The notes under the pieces: generated by a model
Databases searched by the model: none
The model's input: only the letters and a program-made list of their open reading frames with translations
What the model was told of the DNA's origin: nothing
Position numbers and translations under genes: made by a program
Assembly (NCBI RefSeq): GCF_011077185.1
Contig: NC_048895.1
Location: 29,783,183 to 29,847,182 of the forward strand
Reading direction: 5' to 3'
Length of the DNA stretch: 64,000 nucleotides
DNA from: Oxyura jamaicensis
Taxonomy: Eukaryota; Chordata; Aves; Anseriformes; Anatidae
Part shown: positions 1 through 48,464 of the stretch, piece after piece
Layout: each line of letters begins with the position of its first letter
Numbering within the stretch: position 1 is the first letter of the stretch

Positions 1-3000
1 AGCACAGACACTTCTCGCTCTGTTTATTTCCAGCACACGTTAGTGGAATGTATGCACTGAGCAGGACAGAAGAAATCCTGGATGAACAAATTCTTATTTA
101 GCAGCGTGTGTTTCTAATACAAAACCTCAGTACAAATAAACTCTGCCCAGCAGGGCCTATGTTCCAAAAAGAAGAATGACAGCACTGTTGACTTGACTGT
201 TCCCTGTCTTTCAAATGAACTTAAATGAGTTCCAGGTATTCATTGGTTCTTGCTTCCTCTGCTGGTTACCCAGACGAGTATTTTAGTGACTTTCTGTTTT
301 TCTAAAGACGCTTTCTTCATGGTTTTGCAGGGGGGAGGGAGAGCTTGTAAGGGCTGAGGTTGGAGAATTCACTCTAAAAATGAAAGTACAAGTTAAAGTG
401 TTTATTCAGTATATTAAGATATAATTGATGGTTGTAAAACCACATTTTTGCCCACTTTTCAGAATACTTGGGTGGCTTTGTACAGACTGAGGTACTGGTC
501 ACCATGGATCTGGGGAAGGCAGAGCATGATGCTTGATAAGAACAAAACCAGTGCAGAGTTGTTCAAGGTGTTGGCTATCATTAAACAGAATCTTTTCTGC
601 AGAAGAGAGGTTTTGGTCAGAGAGGGGGAGGTTGAGCAAAAACTGAAATATTCAGTGTTGGCCTCTCCTTTATCTTGGAGATGTCTGCAGTGATCCGACT
701 GACCCTGAAGACTATGGTACCCAAAACCTTACTGAAGTAGAAGGAAATTGAAGTTGTGAACAATAAGCTGTGTTAAAAGGTGTAAACAGGCTAATAAATA
801 GGAGCAGATATGTAGCTGAGCAATGTACAGGAAAGCTTGTATCGATGTTTGCAGTTGCAGAGAGCAACCTGTTTTCCCAGCAAACTTCCGTTGCTTTGCT
901 TTCTGTTAACTCCAAGGTGTTTTGGGGGTTGCAGATAGCATCAGCACTGTCTACACTGCAGTAGGGTGAGAGACACAAGTCGTATTGTGTGCTCTTCCAG
1001 GAAAAAGGCCAGTAGATGTCATGCGACATATCCAAATGTGAATGGTGCCGACATCCATTTTAACGCTTCATTTGATCCAGGGTAATGATGTCGTGGAGCT
1101 GCTGTCTGGAGGAGGGGTGAATTAAAAAACAAACAAAAAAAAGCATATATTGATCACAAGGCTCATTGTATGATGCAATTTTTGTGGTTTGCAACGTAAA
1201 AGTCCATGTAAATTCTGCTTCAAAAGAAAGCCAGGGAGTCGTGGATTTCAGTCTGGGTTTTGGCAACTGCGAATGGGATTTGTGCTTTCTCCTTCTACCT
1301 CAGATTTGGCTTTTGTGAACATCCTGGGGAAAAAAAGAATGAGACTCAAGCTACTGTTTATTTTTTGTTTGTTTGTTTGTTTTTTTTTTTTTGTTTTTAA
1401 ACTGGAGATTCCTAAATAAAATCCAGTAGCATAAACAGTTCTAACTGGGAAAATGCATTTCTGTTGTTAGAAAAAGCTTTATTCAGGCAAACTCTGCTGA
1501 AGTGGCATTGTGATCATATTACTGTCATTCTCTCAGGCTGATGTAGGAGTGGGTTTTAGTTTGCATGTGGGAGTTTTAATCTTCCATTTTTCTGAGTTTA
1601 TACTGAGCCAGAGAGATCCTTGTTGGGTCCCCTTCCTCCAGGACGCCCTGGAGTTCTCCAAGTTCTACATGGCCCAAATCAGGGCTGAAAACGTGAGGGG
1701 GTACAGCTGGACTCAGAAATCACACCCCAGGTATGATTTTGATTGGTGTCCCTCAAGCACGTATCAGGATCTGGAGTGCTCTAACTTGTGTGCACTCTGC
1801 TCTCTTTATCTGAGGCTTAATTTTTGTCCTGAATGCAAACTGCTTGTCCGGGGAGCAGGTTTGGGGAACCACAAATCCAGGTTCTCCTGCTAATTACAGC
1901 TCTGTGGTGCTAATATAGGAGCAAAAGAAGCAAAACCATGCTGCACCTCTTATGGCTAAGAAATTATTCTGGCTTTATAGACAGAGTTCAGGCATCTGGG
2001 GAAATTACTCAGTTCTGTGAGCCAGAAGAACCTTTATCATCTGTACTACCACTCTCACTTCCCCAAGTAGCAAATGAGAGCAGCTATCTGATAGCTGAAG
2101 AAAATGTTTGACATGAACGGGCAGCTCTCAGGGACACACACACCTCCTGTGACCCACAGCATTACATCTGCTTTCATCTCAGGGCAAGGACTGAGGTCTG
2201 TTGTGCCCAACAGCTAGAGTGGCAATGGGGTTTGGATTTTTCCAACATGAGCTTCGATAGAGAACCGCTGATGGTTTTCTGGGACCTTTGAGGATCTAGC
2301 TGGGCAGCTCTGTCTATAATTCCAAGACCTAAACACAGACCTTTCGACTGAAGAGCTTGTGGGGTTTCTTATCATCCTTTTCCTTTTTCATTTTCCTTTT
2401 TTTTTTTTTTTAAATGAAGCTACATGGAGTTGGGTTTTTAAATACAACCCAACTCTGAGTGGCCATGCGAGCCACTGTTGCAGAGATGCTGAGCAGAGAT
2501 GCTGTTGCAGCACTTTCTGCAGCAAACAGCACACAAGGAGAGAATCAGCTTTGGTTGCACCCAGCTGCCTGTTACTGCCCCGCGCCAAGGGCAGTAGCTG
2601 GCGCTGGCTGGCACTAAGGTAGGGATCGCAATCCAGGCTCATGCCTGTGCTTCTGTTCCCTAACGGGACATCTTAACCACGTGTCACAGCATCATTGAGA
2701 GGCATGATCGAAGAGAATTACATCACACCTTGAGTCTAGGAATTTAGGACTTCAAGAAAAATGTTCCATGTGAGACCTGTGGCAAATCACATGCTGCCAA
2801 AACTGTGGGCTGGCTTTCAGACAGAAGTAGGTGATGCTTCCAAACCGAGCAGCTGAAGTAATTTTATTTATTTGAATCCATTTTTAATGTGAACGCCTCA
2901 AAAATGGGGTACACACCAATCGCAGAGTTGCCAATGCTGCTTTTGTTGCTTCAGTTGACCAGAGCAAAGCAACAACACTGAGCAGAGCCTGGGGAGCAGG

Positions 3001-5100
3001 ACCCCCTGCCTGGCTTCCTCGGAAGCAGCAGGACCCTGCTGGTGAGGGTGGTGGCAGGGCGCTAACATCACCCCAGGGAACCAGGAGGTGGCTGGTGTGC
3101 TGCTAGGGCAGCAGAGCTGTGGGAGTGTGACAGGTTTGGTTGCCCTAAGAAAACATTGTGGAGAATCGTCTTTTTTTTTTTTTTTCTCCCCATTTGATAA
3201 TTTTTTCTTTGTCTCTTGGGAAGCCTATAATAAGAGAGTGGCATGGAAGAAAGAAAACAATGTCGTTTATTTAAATGTAGGTGAAATATTTCTACTTCTC
3301 TGTAACTTTAAAAAAACCTGGTACGTACGTTAATGGTTTTGTAAGGCGCCTCAGGGAGAAGTTACCACCACCAAGACCAGGTGCAAGTTAGACTGTGTGT
3401 TGTTATCCTGTGCTCTGTCCACTGTGGCAAACAAATGTGATGAATTACCTGCTGTACACAGATCACAGTATTGCTTAGGAATTGGTGTCTCAACTTGAAA
3501 GGATTTTGCTCCAAGTTATATGGGCTTTTTTGCAGTTTTATTAGTAAATAGTTCAGTATTTTGTTGTAACCACCTGCTTGATAAAGTGCATGACTCTCAC
3601 CTGCTTGAAATCTGTGGTGCAGTCATTGGCTTGATCATTTTAAAAAGACGATAGACTAGAAAATCAGCCTGAGCTTGAGACCAGCCCAAATCAGAGAGTT
3701 TCACAGAACTGCCTGATTTTCAGCAGAAAATGATGAGCGTTGAACAAGAGAATTGCTCAGTTCTGTCTATGCTGCTAGAGATGTAAGCTTGGATGCCAAG
3801 AAATGGTGCATTTACACAGTGACAGCTGATGTACATTTAATTTTAAGCACTTCTACTGGCATACAGGAGAAAACGAAGGTTTTATAAAGCTATACTAAAC
3901 CTCTGTTCAGCAGAACATAGCTCAGCTATTGATGCGATCTATGTATTAAGTTTTGGGTGAAAAGTTGGGGCTTTTTGGTATATAAATTGCAACGTCAGAG
4001 CTTTGCTAGCTAGATGGTAGCTATCAAGCTGTGTCCTAAACACAAGGGGGAAAAGCACTGAAGCTCACTAACTTGAGACATGTAGCTGTACGAGATAAGG
4101 AGGGTGTTCGGCCACCCTGAGAAAGTGTCTGGCAGCACTAGCAGAGGACAGTATTAGCAGTTAGTGATTGCAACCTTTAAAAGAGAACTTGATGTGAACA
4201 GGTATTTCCTGTTCCCTATTTCAGTGATTTTTTATTTTATTTCCCCCCAACCCCTCAGTTGGCTAAGGATGTGATATGCTGTGCTGGTCTCTCGAAGAAG
4301 TGCCATGAAGACCACTGGGATGCTCTAAAAGGGGGTAACATACACACACCCATTTCCTCTTCACTGGCAGGTGTGCTGAGCACACTTGTGATTGCAACAG
4401 CTTTAGAAGCAAGGAGTTACTTTCTAAGTCTGGCATCCCATCTGGAAAACAAAGTGATAATAGCCCACTTAGATTATCCCAAAGAGTCACTGTTGTTTGA
4501 GAAATTCAGCAGTAGTTATCAGAAGGGTTAAGCACCAACAGCTTCCATATAGTCCATCAACATTTAAATGCATGTTTGAAAGTGACAGCTTTATTGTGTC
4601 TGTTCTCCTGCAGCATGATGGTGTTACTGTGCTGGCAGAAATGGCAATTTCTGTAAGGAAAAGGAGCGGTGTGTTAGCAGCGTTGCAACACAGGACTGGG
4701 TGAAGCAGTTTGGACTGGGGGCAGCCGTATTCATGGATGTGTCAGGACTGCCAGAATATGACGGAGTATGCTACGTATATGATGGCCACAAAAACTGAAG
4801 TGGGATACTGCAGCAATTCAGCCTCTGAAATCCAAGACCATGGCTCTAGGCAAGTACTTGTTTGACAAGTTATTATTGTTATTTTTCACAGTAGCATTAT
4901 GACAGACATCTTCAGCTCCTAGGTAGACATATACTTTGGAAATTGAAGCAGAAGTCCAAGTAATAAGAGAAGTTCTAGAAGTATGGTCTACAGGGTGTTA
5001 ATACTCCGTATGAGGAAAGGTGGGCAAACTAAAAAAAGCTGGACAGTACAGGCCGTTGTCAGCTTACTTCTCAGGTCTCAAATATGGGCAACCTTAGATT
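1..5100. other. 3' flanking region of EPAS1, no gene recognised
   Basis: No open reading frame here has a recognisable protein family, and none is joined to others by convincing splice sites. The longest frames (about 127 codons on + at 1510-1893, 107 codons on - at 712-1035) look like chance frames. The sequence is of mixed composition with short T-runs (1380-1392, 2398-2412, 3172-3185). In mammals TMEM247, ATP6V1E2 and RHOQ lie on this side of EPAS1, but I see no exon of them. Confidence 0.6.
1612..1655 (+). repeat. possible short CR1 3'-end remnant
   Basis: The stretch from about 1612 resembles the conserved end of bird CR1 elements, where a 'gatccttg-tgggtccc-ttcc' block precedes the terminal octamers. 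The octamers themselves are not preserved. Only about 40 bases align by eye, so this may be coincidence. Confidence 0.25.
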
Positions 5101-5132
5101 GTTCTTTAATTCTTTAAAGATCAATGCAAACC

Positions 5133-5138
5133 TTTATT
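5133..5138 (-). terminator. EPAS1: candidate distal poly(A) signal of EPAS1
   Basis: The minus strand reads AATAAA here, about 2.2 kb after the stop codon, at the left edge of the AT-rich block. It is the last canonical signal before composition changes. Cleavage would be expected at about 5105-5122. Confidence 0.45.
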
Positions 5139-6047
5139 TTCTATAAATAATTTAATAAATACTTTTGTTTTACAATGATACAACAAATGACAAATTCATA
5201 GCAAATGAGTCACAAAGAATTTAGGATCAGTATACTTTAATAAGGTATCAGTGTCAAAATACATTTCCTTATCAAGTTAAAGTTCCCATACAGTTATAAT
5301 ATTGTCAATAAGAATTCAGCAATATAGATTATGAAATAATTATGATAAAAAGTATGATTAATATTAAGACATGGAATATTTTTCAGAGTGTTTTAGTAAA
5401 CTGTTAGGGTATAACAATTTTAATGCTGAAACTACACAAATAAGAAACAGAAAAGAGCAGTATTCAAGTGTCTTTAATCCTTGAAGCCTTTAAGTCCTTG
5501 CCACTGAAGGTTTGTCAAATCTGGCTTGTCAATTTTCATTACATTTTGATGCTTAAACTATGTTTTTTCCACATAGAAATAAGATCACTTTAGGAGTAGC
5601 TTATTTTTGGTAACAAACTCTTGAAAGATCTAGCTGCAATAGGGACTATCTTTTTTTTTTCTTTTTTTCTTTTTTAATGTTATGTACCAATAATAATAAC
5701 AACAAAAAATCTGCTTTTCTAAGAGTGCACAGTGTGTATGATTAAGACTCACTTAACACAGCGATCTCTGAAGTGCTCAATGAAACCAAGGCTCCCTCTC
5801 TGCAAGTGTCAGTGCATGATAGAAAGCAAATTCATAAAACACATTACTTTTAGACTTCCAGTTCCACTGAAGCCTATCTTTGTTCTAAGTTTCTGGGCCA
5901 GATTTTTTTTCTTTTGTACATTGCCACTGTTGCATTTTTTTCAGCAAAGCTACAATGATTTATACCAGTGGAGGAAACAAGATGGACATATTCCAACACA
6001 TTATCCTGGTTTGTATGCATTTCAGAGTCAGAACTGCTCACCTGCCT

Positions 6048-6053
6048 TTTATT
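6048..6053 (-). terminator. EPAS1: candidate proximal poly(A) signal of EPAS1
   Basis: The minus strand reads AATAAA here, about 1.3 kb after the stop codon. Use of this site would give a shorter 3'UTR isoform. There is no independent evidence for use. Confidence 0.3.
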
Positions 6054-7375
6054 AGTTTAATATTTTTGCTGTTTAAGTACACTGTAAATTCAACCTTCAA
6101 CCTTAACCTTTGAAAGCATTCAAAGCCTTACTTTTTAACATATGTGCATGACAATAAATGATAGTTGAAAAGAAGCTCTGAAAATGTCTGGCTGAATTTA
6201 ATGACATTTCAGATCTTGATTAATACAAGGTAAATTAAAATGAGAGAGACCTGTCTGCCAGTAATTCATCTCACTACACCATCCTTAATTATTTTTGTCT
6301 ACTTATAACTGAGTTAGCCTCATCTACTGGGAAATACTACTTTTAGTTTTAATGATTCAATATTGAAATTACATTGCTAGCTAGCATATAACATGAAAAG
6401 GGCTAGCATTATTCAGAGGTGTTAGTACTGGCCATTGGTGAGATTCCTGAAGTGCAAGCAACATCCTAAGAAATGCTACTAGTTCTAGCAGAAACAGCTC
6501 TTATAGTTGTTGGCCTAGATACAGCAAAAGTACCAAGAGATGATTAACAACTGACCCAGAGAGATACTGTAATAATAAAAAATCTGTTTTGTGTAAAAAT
6601 AAAGAGAACAACAAAGCGCAAAACAAGAAATCCCAACACAATCAAAAATCCTCCACTGGGGTAAATCTGTAGGACTCCGTTGTCTGTAGAGCTAAGCCAG
6701 GTTAAGTCAGCTGAGAATGTGGCTTGCTTCTGAGGAAAAAAGCTTAAAACGTGCAACCTTCACAGATACCCACAAACATTGTAGTTCACCATTCACATTT
6801 CTTTCAACAAAGTGTATAAAAATGAAGGGAAGGGGAGGGAGTCAAAAGGCTGGGAATTTTTTCTTTAGTATGCTTTCCCACAAGTTATTAAAGTTACAAT
6901 ACAATAAATGCTGGAAAACAGAAAGAGTCAAAGGATATCAATTTGGCAGATCAACAAAAAACTGCGGTTGGAGATCAAATTTGTTTCATTCATCTTTGGC
7001 AATAAAAATAAATCTTTGCAGTACTGCAGCCAAAGTATCACAAGATGAGGCATTTATACCACAGCTTTCTACTAGCATGAAAATTGAAGAAAATCTGAGA
7101 GTATAAATTACAGGTAATGAGATAAGGGGAGGGTAATCAAACTCTCTAAACAACACATTAATTGCAATAGAGAAAATACAGTAGATGTATTTCTTTAATA
7201 TGAATAATAAAGTGAGTAACTTCAAAAGGCCACTATTTGGTAACGTGGACAGGTTCAATATCTAAGTAAAATCCTGTAAAAGTGTATTGGTATTAGAAAT
7301 TGTCTACTTGCAAAAATATATTTAAAAACTGAAGCTGTTTTGAACAGTATAGGCCAAGGAATATTGCAGGATTGC

Positions 7376-42009
<34,634 letters not shown>

Positions 42010-44073
42010 CTGGCAGGTAAAGGAGAGAAAGGAAAAAGCATTTCTTGAAATGCAATTCATGACTTAAGAGAGGCATTTAGAAGAGTAAGGCTCATCAGTG
42101 ATGAATCCATTCTGTCAACTGATTTAAACTCAATTGATGCTAAGTTAATATCTATTTGCTCCTTTAAAAACAGGAATTCGGAGGGAACTGCTGCAACGGG
42201 AAAATCAGCCTCTGGACCTCCTGAGTCCTTGTTGAATGTAACGGGTACAAGATCTGTCTTAGGTCAGAGATTCAAAATGAAATAGCAAACTATTATTCCT
42301 GAGATTCAGGAAATATTAAAAATTGTCTATCTAAATTTGTTTTGTTCAGTCTGTATTAATTTACTTGAAAAATACTCCAGGACAAGATGACAACCAATTT
42401 TAAAGCTGGAGAAATGGCAGAGTATGTGGCTGTGTCATTGATAAAATGAGTTGCAATTGCTGTTCCCTGCATTAAAGTAAAGGTAATAATAGGGTATCCA
42501 ATTGTGTTTGTATATGCAGCTGTCTCAGCGCTTAGCAGTACTCTGAAAAAACAACTTTCCTTGACCACGAAGAATACAAAACGGGAAAGAAAATACTACT
42601 GCATGCAAGAAACCTCTCCTTAGTAAAAGCTATTCTAATGAAGTCACCCTCTCTCCATTGTCTATGAGAACAGGCTCCTTGAGAAATAACAAGACCAACA
42701 GAGCCAGCCTCCCTCAAACTCCACAGAGAACAGAAGAGCAGGAAATAACAAAGGGGAAGACATTTTATGAAGCAAGTATGCAAAACTAAGCCACCAAGGG
42801 ATACAAAGCTAAATTTAACGTGTGAGAAACACAAAGGCTACATTTATTATGGATTCGGGATAGGTTAGTTTAAGAGCAAACTTCACTGACCAGTGTTTCA
42901 TAAAGTACGATTCTTATTTCGGAGCACAAAGAGCCTGTGGTTAAATACTACCATTTCAAACCCAGGTAGCTCTGCTGATATGACAAGTTTCCTTCGCTTG
43001 CATGAGTTGATGTTTCACACCTCAGTCACTTCAATGCATAATGGATTTATTTTCTAGCAGACTCCTATAACACTATCAGTGCAAATATCACAGCTTGGAT
43101 GAGCACAGGCTGGGGAAAAGATCAACCGCACTGCTTCTGCTGATGCACATTCATTTCCAGAATCACCACTGGCGGCTCCCCACTTGACAGGCCTTCTAAA
43201 TAAAAAGCCTATCATAACCTGCTATTTCCAATGTTAGTACAAAGTAATGAGTCTATAAAGTTTTTTTAAAAATCCCCATCCAGGATCCCCCCCCACACCA
43301 GGATATTTAACTATATTCTTTCATGTGAAGAAGATGAGGAAAACAATGTGACGTATTAACCACAACACTTAATCCTAGATGCTGTTCAAATCGTGGCTGG
43401 TACAATGTAACACTGCATATAACAGAAAAAGAACTTTAATACATACTAACGTATTTTAGAGAAGATGACCATTTCTAGAAGAGCCAGACTGACCGCAGAA
43501 GTTTCTAGCATGGAAACCACATGTGGCTTAAATATTTATAAGAAAGTAAAATAGCCAAGGTACATGTTAAATGCAAAGACCAAAGTAACAGTAAGGTGTT
43601 TGCTGGGGCACATGCAAGGCTGAGCATTCAACAGCATCTTCCAATGCAGGAATCTGCTCACAGCACATCAGCAGGGCTCCCGTGCTGCAGAACACTTGAA
43701 GCTTGGCATAGGCTTGGGGATCAGATAGGTGGGACGGCAGGTGTTCACTAGTGGGAGTGCTAACAGAGAACAGGGCCTCATAAATGCTTACGGTATCTTC
43801 TCAAGATCCATGATCAGCCTTTGGCAAACCTCTTTCACAATTATTTTGCCCCAGGTGAATATTTTCTAACATGGTATCTGATAGAGGAGGTATGTACAGG
43901 ATGAGACTAACACACATTTCGGTATACAACAGTAGGATCCAACTTTGGTAACGACTTCAGTGGCATCACCGGAGTGAACACCAACCCATCCAAGTCTGAA
44001 TATAAAGCATCAAGGTAACACTAACTCCTTACTTTTCTCTTTCCCAAGTAGGAGTGAGATTGTATGCACATTT

Positions 44074-44103
44074 AAAAACAAACAAACAACAACAACAACA
44101 ACA
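44074..44103. repeat. AAAC/AAC simple repeat
   Basis: AAAC units turning into five AAC units, in EPAS1 intron 1. Confidence 0.9.
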
Positions 44104-45599
44104 CCTTCATACACAGATGTTGTTCGAGGTGCAACAGAAAATGCCCTGTCATCCTGGGGCAGATGCAGGGAATGGGAGTACCAGGTAAATTACTTACACT
44201 TTCAGAGGTAATTCCTTCTCTCTAAATAAAAATGCATCTATGCTGTGCCTATAAAGATTCCAGTCTGGGAAAAAATCTTCTCAATTTCTAATTCTACCAT
44301 TGAAATAAAAGGTTAGAAAAAAGCAAATACAAAAAGAGCAAACTACACAGCAATATTCATGAGAATGTCCAATTGCAGCTTCGAAAAATCTAACTTGAAC
44401 CACAAATGCTCGAGCTCTGCCCTAAGTCTAGAGCCCGCAATTTTCACATTAGAACCAACTTGGGGAAAACATGGTCCAATCTCTGCTCATTTAAATACTA
44501 AATTTTGGGAACTAAGGCCAAAGCCATGTCGCAATTCAAGCAGGAAAAAATGGGTTGTATAAGAGGGGGTCGGGTCTCTCAAGATGCCACTCCAGCCATG
44601 AAGAAAAATATTTAGTTTAGCTAACCTCTGTAAATATAATTGCCAAGGGTGGCTAATGAGACAACAAGCTGGTTTCATTAACCATGGGATGCCCAAGATT
44701 TCAAACCAGTAATGCAATGAGCAAAGCATGATTTTTAACTCTGTGCTGCAGATGCCTTCCCTCACCACTGCCTCCGACTGTAGTTTGCAGCTTGTCTGCA
44801 ACAAGACACAGTTCATCATGCACCATTTGAGAGTCTTCTTGACTTAGAAAATGAGAGGAAGAATCAACCTGTTTGGTTGCTTTCAAAAGATGTTCTTGCT
44901 CACACATTATCATTTTAAATAAACAAACAATTTGCTTGTTAAGCATTTCCCTGTGCGGTTTCCAGCACCTTGATTTTCCTCCTCTTCTTCCCTAGCTCAG
45001 CACACCCTCAAGTTGTGTTGTTGTTGTCACCAGACAAATATAAGCGCACAGAGGCACAAACCAACCCCCCGGCCCCATGCCCCATAGCATTTCCCCCAAG
45101 CAGACAGCTACACTTGCTCTTTCCCTGTTTCAAAGACTATCATCAAGCCCTCATTCATCTTGGTTACACAAAAACCTCCAAAACCTGAAGTCAAGTGCTA
45201 CAGCTCTGCCGAATGCACTGTTTTCATGGTTTTTCTTTGCAGGTGGCAGGCCATCACATCTCCCTGCAGTTGCCATTTTATTCACTGGGCGAGCTTTTCT
45301 CCCCGGGTAAGAGTTGGCTACCCAAGCTAGAAAGCAAAAACATAACTCCAAAACAACCTTTTTTGAGGGCCAGGCAGAAACGTTTACACTGAATCCTGCT
45401 CACACTTCATTAGGGCAACAGAGGAAAGGCATAGGCTCCAGCTAATTTATGAATCATTCCCTCCCAGTGTATAAACCGCCCACTTATGTGGCAAAATCGA
45501 GCACATGTGTGCGTCACTGCTAGGAGAAAGTGACGCAAGCAAAGGCAGAAACCTTCCTCACCCAAACCCATGTCAGATTTTTAAAACTTCAGTTGGAAA

Positions 45600-46640
45600 A
45601 GAGAGGAGAAAGCCACCACAGGTCAACCCACCCAAGCGCACTGACAAGGCCGGGAGGTCCTGTGGGGAAGCCTCCCTCACGCCTTGTTCTCTCAGGCCCC
45701 GCTCCACAGACGCTCACTCTCACACTAATCTCAGTGTGATCACAGACTGTTCCCCTTAAAATTACACCAAGGGAATGGGAAAGCTCAGATCTCCACTGGA
45801 AACAGGGTGATGGAGCTCAGGAGCAGGCCTGGGATCTCCGGTCAGGGCCCAGCCGACATGCTCTCAGCCACATTTGGTTTGCCTTCAGAAAACAGAAGTT
45901 AGGGGCTGCTGCCTGCGAGCAGCAACACCAACAACCAGCAAGTGGTGGCAGTTTCAGGTGAAGCTCCAAGCTGACAGAAGCCAAAGCTCTGTGTCTCTTC
46001 CACCGACCCAGACAGCAAGCCAGCCCAAAGGGTACACCCACGCTCGCCCAGCATGCGGCTCCACCGGTGGGGAGCACCCGAGCAGGCCCAGGAGTGCCGG
46101 CAGGGGCCGGATTCCTATCCCCTCGCTCACCCCAGCACCCTTGCAACACAGCTCCACTGAAATCAGCGGGAATGCCTGCAGACGAAGGCCTTGCTCGCTC
46201 GCTTGGGGTTCAGATCGTAATCTGGCTTTCAGCAGCCTCTCTGGCTGCAGTACTGGAAACTCCAGGCTCAGAAAAACCTGAAGCCCCACATAACAACTCT
46301 CGTCCAAACAACTTTGCAAAACCATCATGTGGGCTTGGGGACCCGTCCTCCCGATAGCTTCAGACCCCCTGCAGCAGGCAGGAGCAATCCCAGCCTGCGG
46401 CTACCCGTCAGAGCCCTTGGTACCTACTCAGCCAACGATGACGCTGGGTGGTCAGCTTCAGCCATCCTCCTGATGTCCAGGACGTTAGTGGCCTCCTTGA
46501 AGCTCATGGAGCAGCCTGCCCTGCGTCCCAGGCTGAGATACCAACCTCCGGCTCAGGGTTTTGCGGCTCTCAACAAGTCCACATGGGTCGATACCACACG
46601 TGTGTAAGACTAGGCAGCACAGTAACTGCGCTGAATTATT
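45600..46640. other. GC-rich intronic block
   Basis: About 1 kb with clearly higher GC and CpG than its surroundings, densest at 46020-46130 (CTCGCCC, CACCGGTGG, GCCGG). Open frames of 95-135 codons appear on both strands simply because stop codons are rare here. No exon or repeat was recognised. A regulatory role within intron 1 is possible but unproven. Confidence 0.3.
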
Positions 46641-48464
46641 CTCCCACCTTGTAGGCCCCAGATCACAGATGATTTTAGAGAAATTACAGCCTGCACCTTG
46701 AATGAGAATACCTTATATCTGGTAGCCTTCGCTCATACCTGCACACTGTGTGAGACGCACATAAAACCTTTTGAAATACATAGTTCAGATTGACTTCCCC
46801 CTATTTCCTTCGCTATTTTGGTGACCCTTGGACTTTGCTTCAGACTGCCTTGTACGCAAGCTAGTAAAACAGCAAGCATATTACTTTATATCCAGTGGCT
46901 GGTTATTAAATGCTTCTAGCTCCAGCACTTTAAAGGTCAAGAATCCACAGTTAATTAAGCTGTCACATGAAATTTCTGTAGTAAATTCTCATTTAAAATG
47001 CCTTAAAATTTCAAAAGCTAACTTGCAGAGCAAGAAATACATTCTAGGGATGAAAAGATTACAAAATATAGCACAAAAAAAGGTTTTCCAATTCAAACCA
47101 GTAAAAACCCAATAAAAATATTTTAATGGGCAGTACTATCTTAGATAACAACAACAATTTATTTCAAACTAGCAAGTCCATTTTTTTGCTGTGTTTACAT
47201 TTTGCTTTACCTTCTGCTTAGCACATCCCTAGATGATTTATAACCTACCATTATATCTAAAAAGGAGTTTCACTCACTGTAAGGCACTCCACAGCTATCT
47301 CAGAACCATACGGCTTGACGGCTCCAGGGATGTGCTTCCATGAGCACCAAGCAGCCAGCAGTCATGCTTACTTAGCCTTAAAATTCCTTTAAAAAGTATT
47401 TATGCAGCTTTGTAACCATTCTACCCAACAAGCAGTTTATTCTGGATGACATGCTGTGCTTTTTGAAAGCCCCCTCCGTTAAAGTAATAAAAGTGACCAT
47501 CAGTAAATAAAATGTGCTACAAACAGCAATTTACTCACTCACCAGGAACTCAGGCCCAAATATGAAAGCTGTCAATGAAACCCATACACAGTGCCATACA
47601 GATCTGTCCTTATACCTGAACTCTTTCCAGTGAAAATAATTATTTCTAAAATCTGAATATGCACCAGATGAGTGAGTTCAGCACACCAACAAGAGGGAAG
47701 GAAGGAGGACAGTGAGTTATTCTTGGGCATAGAGAAAAATATAGTTTGAGAATATGTGTACTGCTCATGGCTGTTAAGTGCTAAAGCAGTGTTGTTGCAC
47801 ACTAGGATATGGTACCCAGAATACAAACAAAACAATATAAACTCAAGCAAAATAGGGAATTTGTTAATAGAGGAAATGAGAGTTCGAAGGTAACAAGAAA
47901 AACTACTAACAGAAAAGGTTATTACAAAAATAAGGAAATGAAATACCTCACACCCTTCCTTTAAAGCTGCTCTAACTTACAGCATCTCATCAGTGACTCC
48001 TTGGTTTGATTGGGGGATTTCTTATATTTTATGTACATACCCACTAAACAATAAATCACTGCTAGTTCAGTAAACATTGGCACCTACTGCCATATCAATA
48101 CATGATGCCATGCTTTCCTCCAAGTTTAAAACCAAAGGGCTGATTTAATGAAAGTCAGGAAAATGAGAAATATGAACAACTCAGGGACAGATCAGGGAAG
48201 AGTTCATGTTAAGGGCAAGGAACTCATTTCAGTTCACATTAGACCTTTCCAAACAATGCTTAGCATGATATGGGAATTGGCTAATACATGTAGAGTATGA
48301 TGAGATGAGGCCTAAGAGAACACAGCAGACTTTTGGTGTCTTTAAACTAGGCATATTGACAGTTCACTAAGTCCATGTCACTCTAGGACCACCACAGCTG
48401 ACATAGCCATGAGTATGCTTTCTTGAGCAGGGAGCACGGCGAGCCTTTATATAGGAACAAGGAA

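Larger units (their letters stand above)
5100..7375 (-). other. EPAS1: EPAS1 3'UTR (candidate extent)
   Basis: The 2.3 kb following the EPAS1 stop codon on the minus strand is uniformly AT-rich and contains no repeat or gene I recognise. Its length is similar to the roughly 2 kb 3'UTR of mammalian EPAS1. The left end is placed just beyond the last canonical poly(A) signal at 5133-5138; an earlier signal at 6048-6053 would give a 1.3 kb 3'UTR. Several TAAAT words on the plus strand are AUUUA motifs in the transcript, consistent with a regulated mRNA, but in such AT-rich DNA they may be chance. The end is inferred, not shown. Confidence 0.5.

Noticed and set aside
1642..1692. A 51-nt, 17-codon exon-like block on the plus strand bordered by CCTCCAG and GTGAGG
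   Set aside because: The peptide is unknown to me, no partner exon was found, and its left part resembles a degraded CR1 end.
4259..4531. A 90-codon plus-strand frame
   Set aside because: No recognisable domain, no upstream promoter or splice evidence, and an opposite-strand frame of similar length.
45817..46357. Frames of 95-135 codons on both strands in intron 1
   Set aside because: They reflect high GC and few stop codons; mutually overlapping and without recognisable domains.
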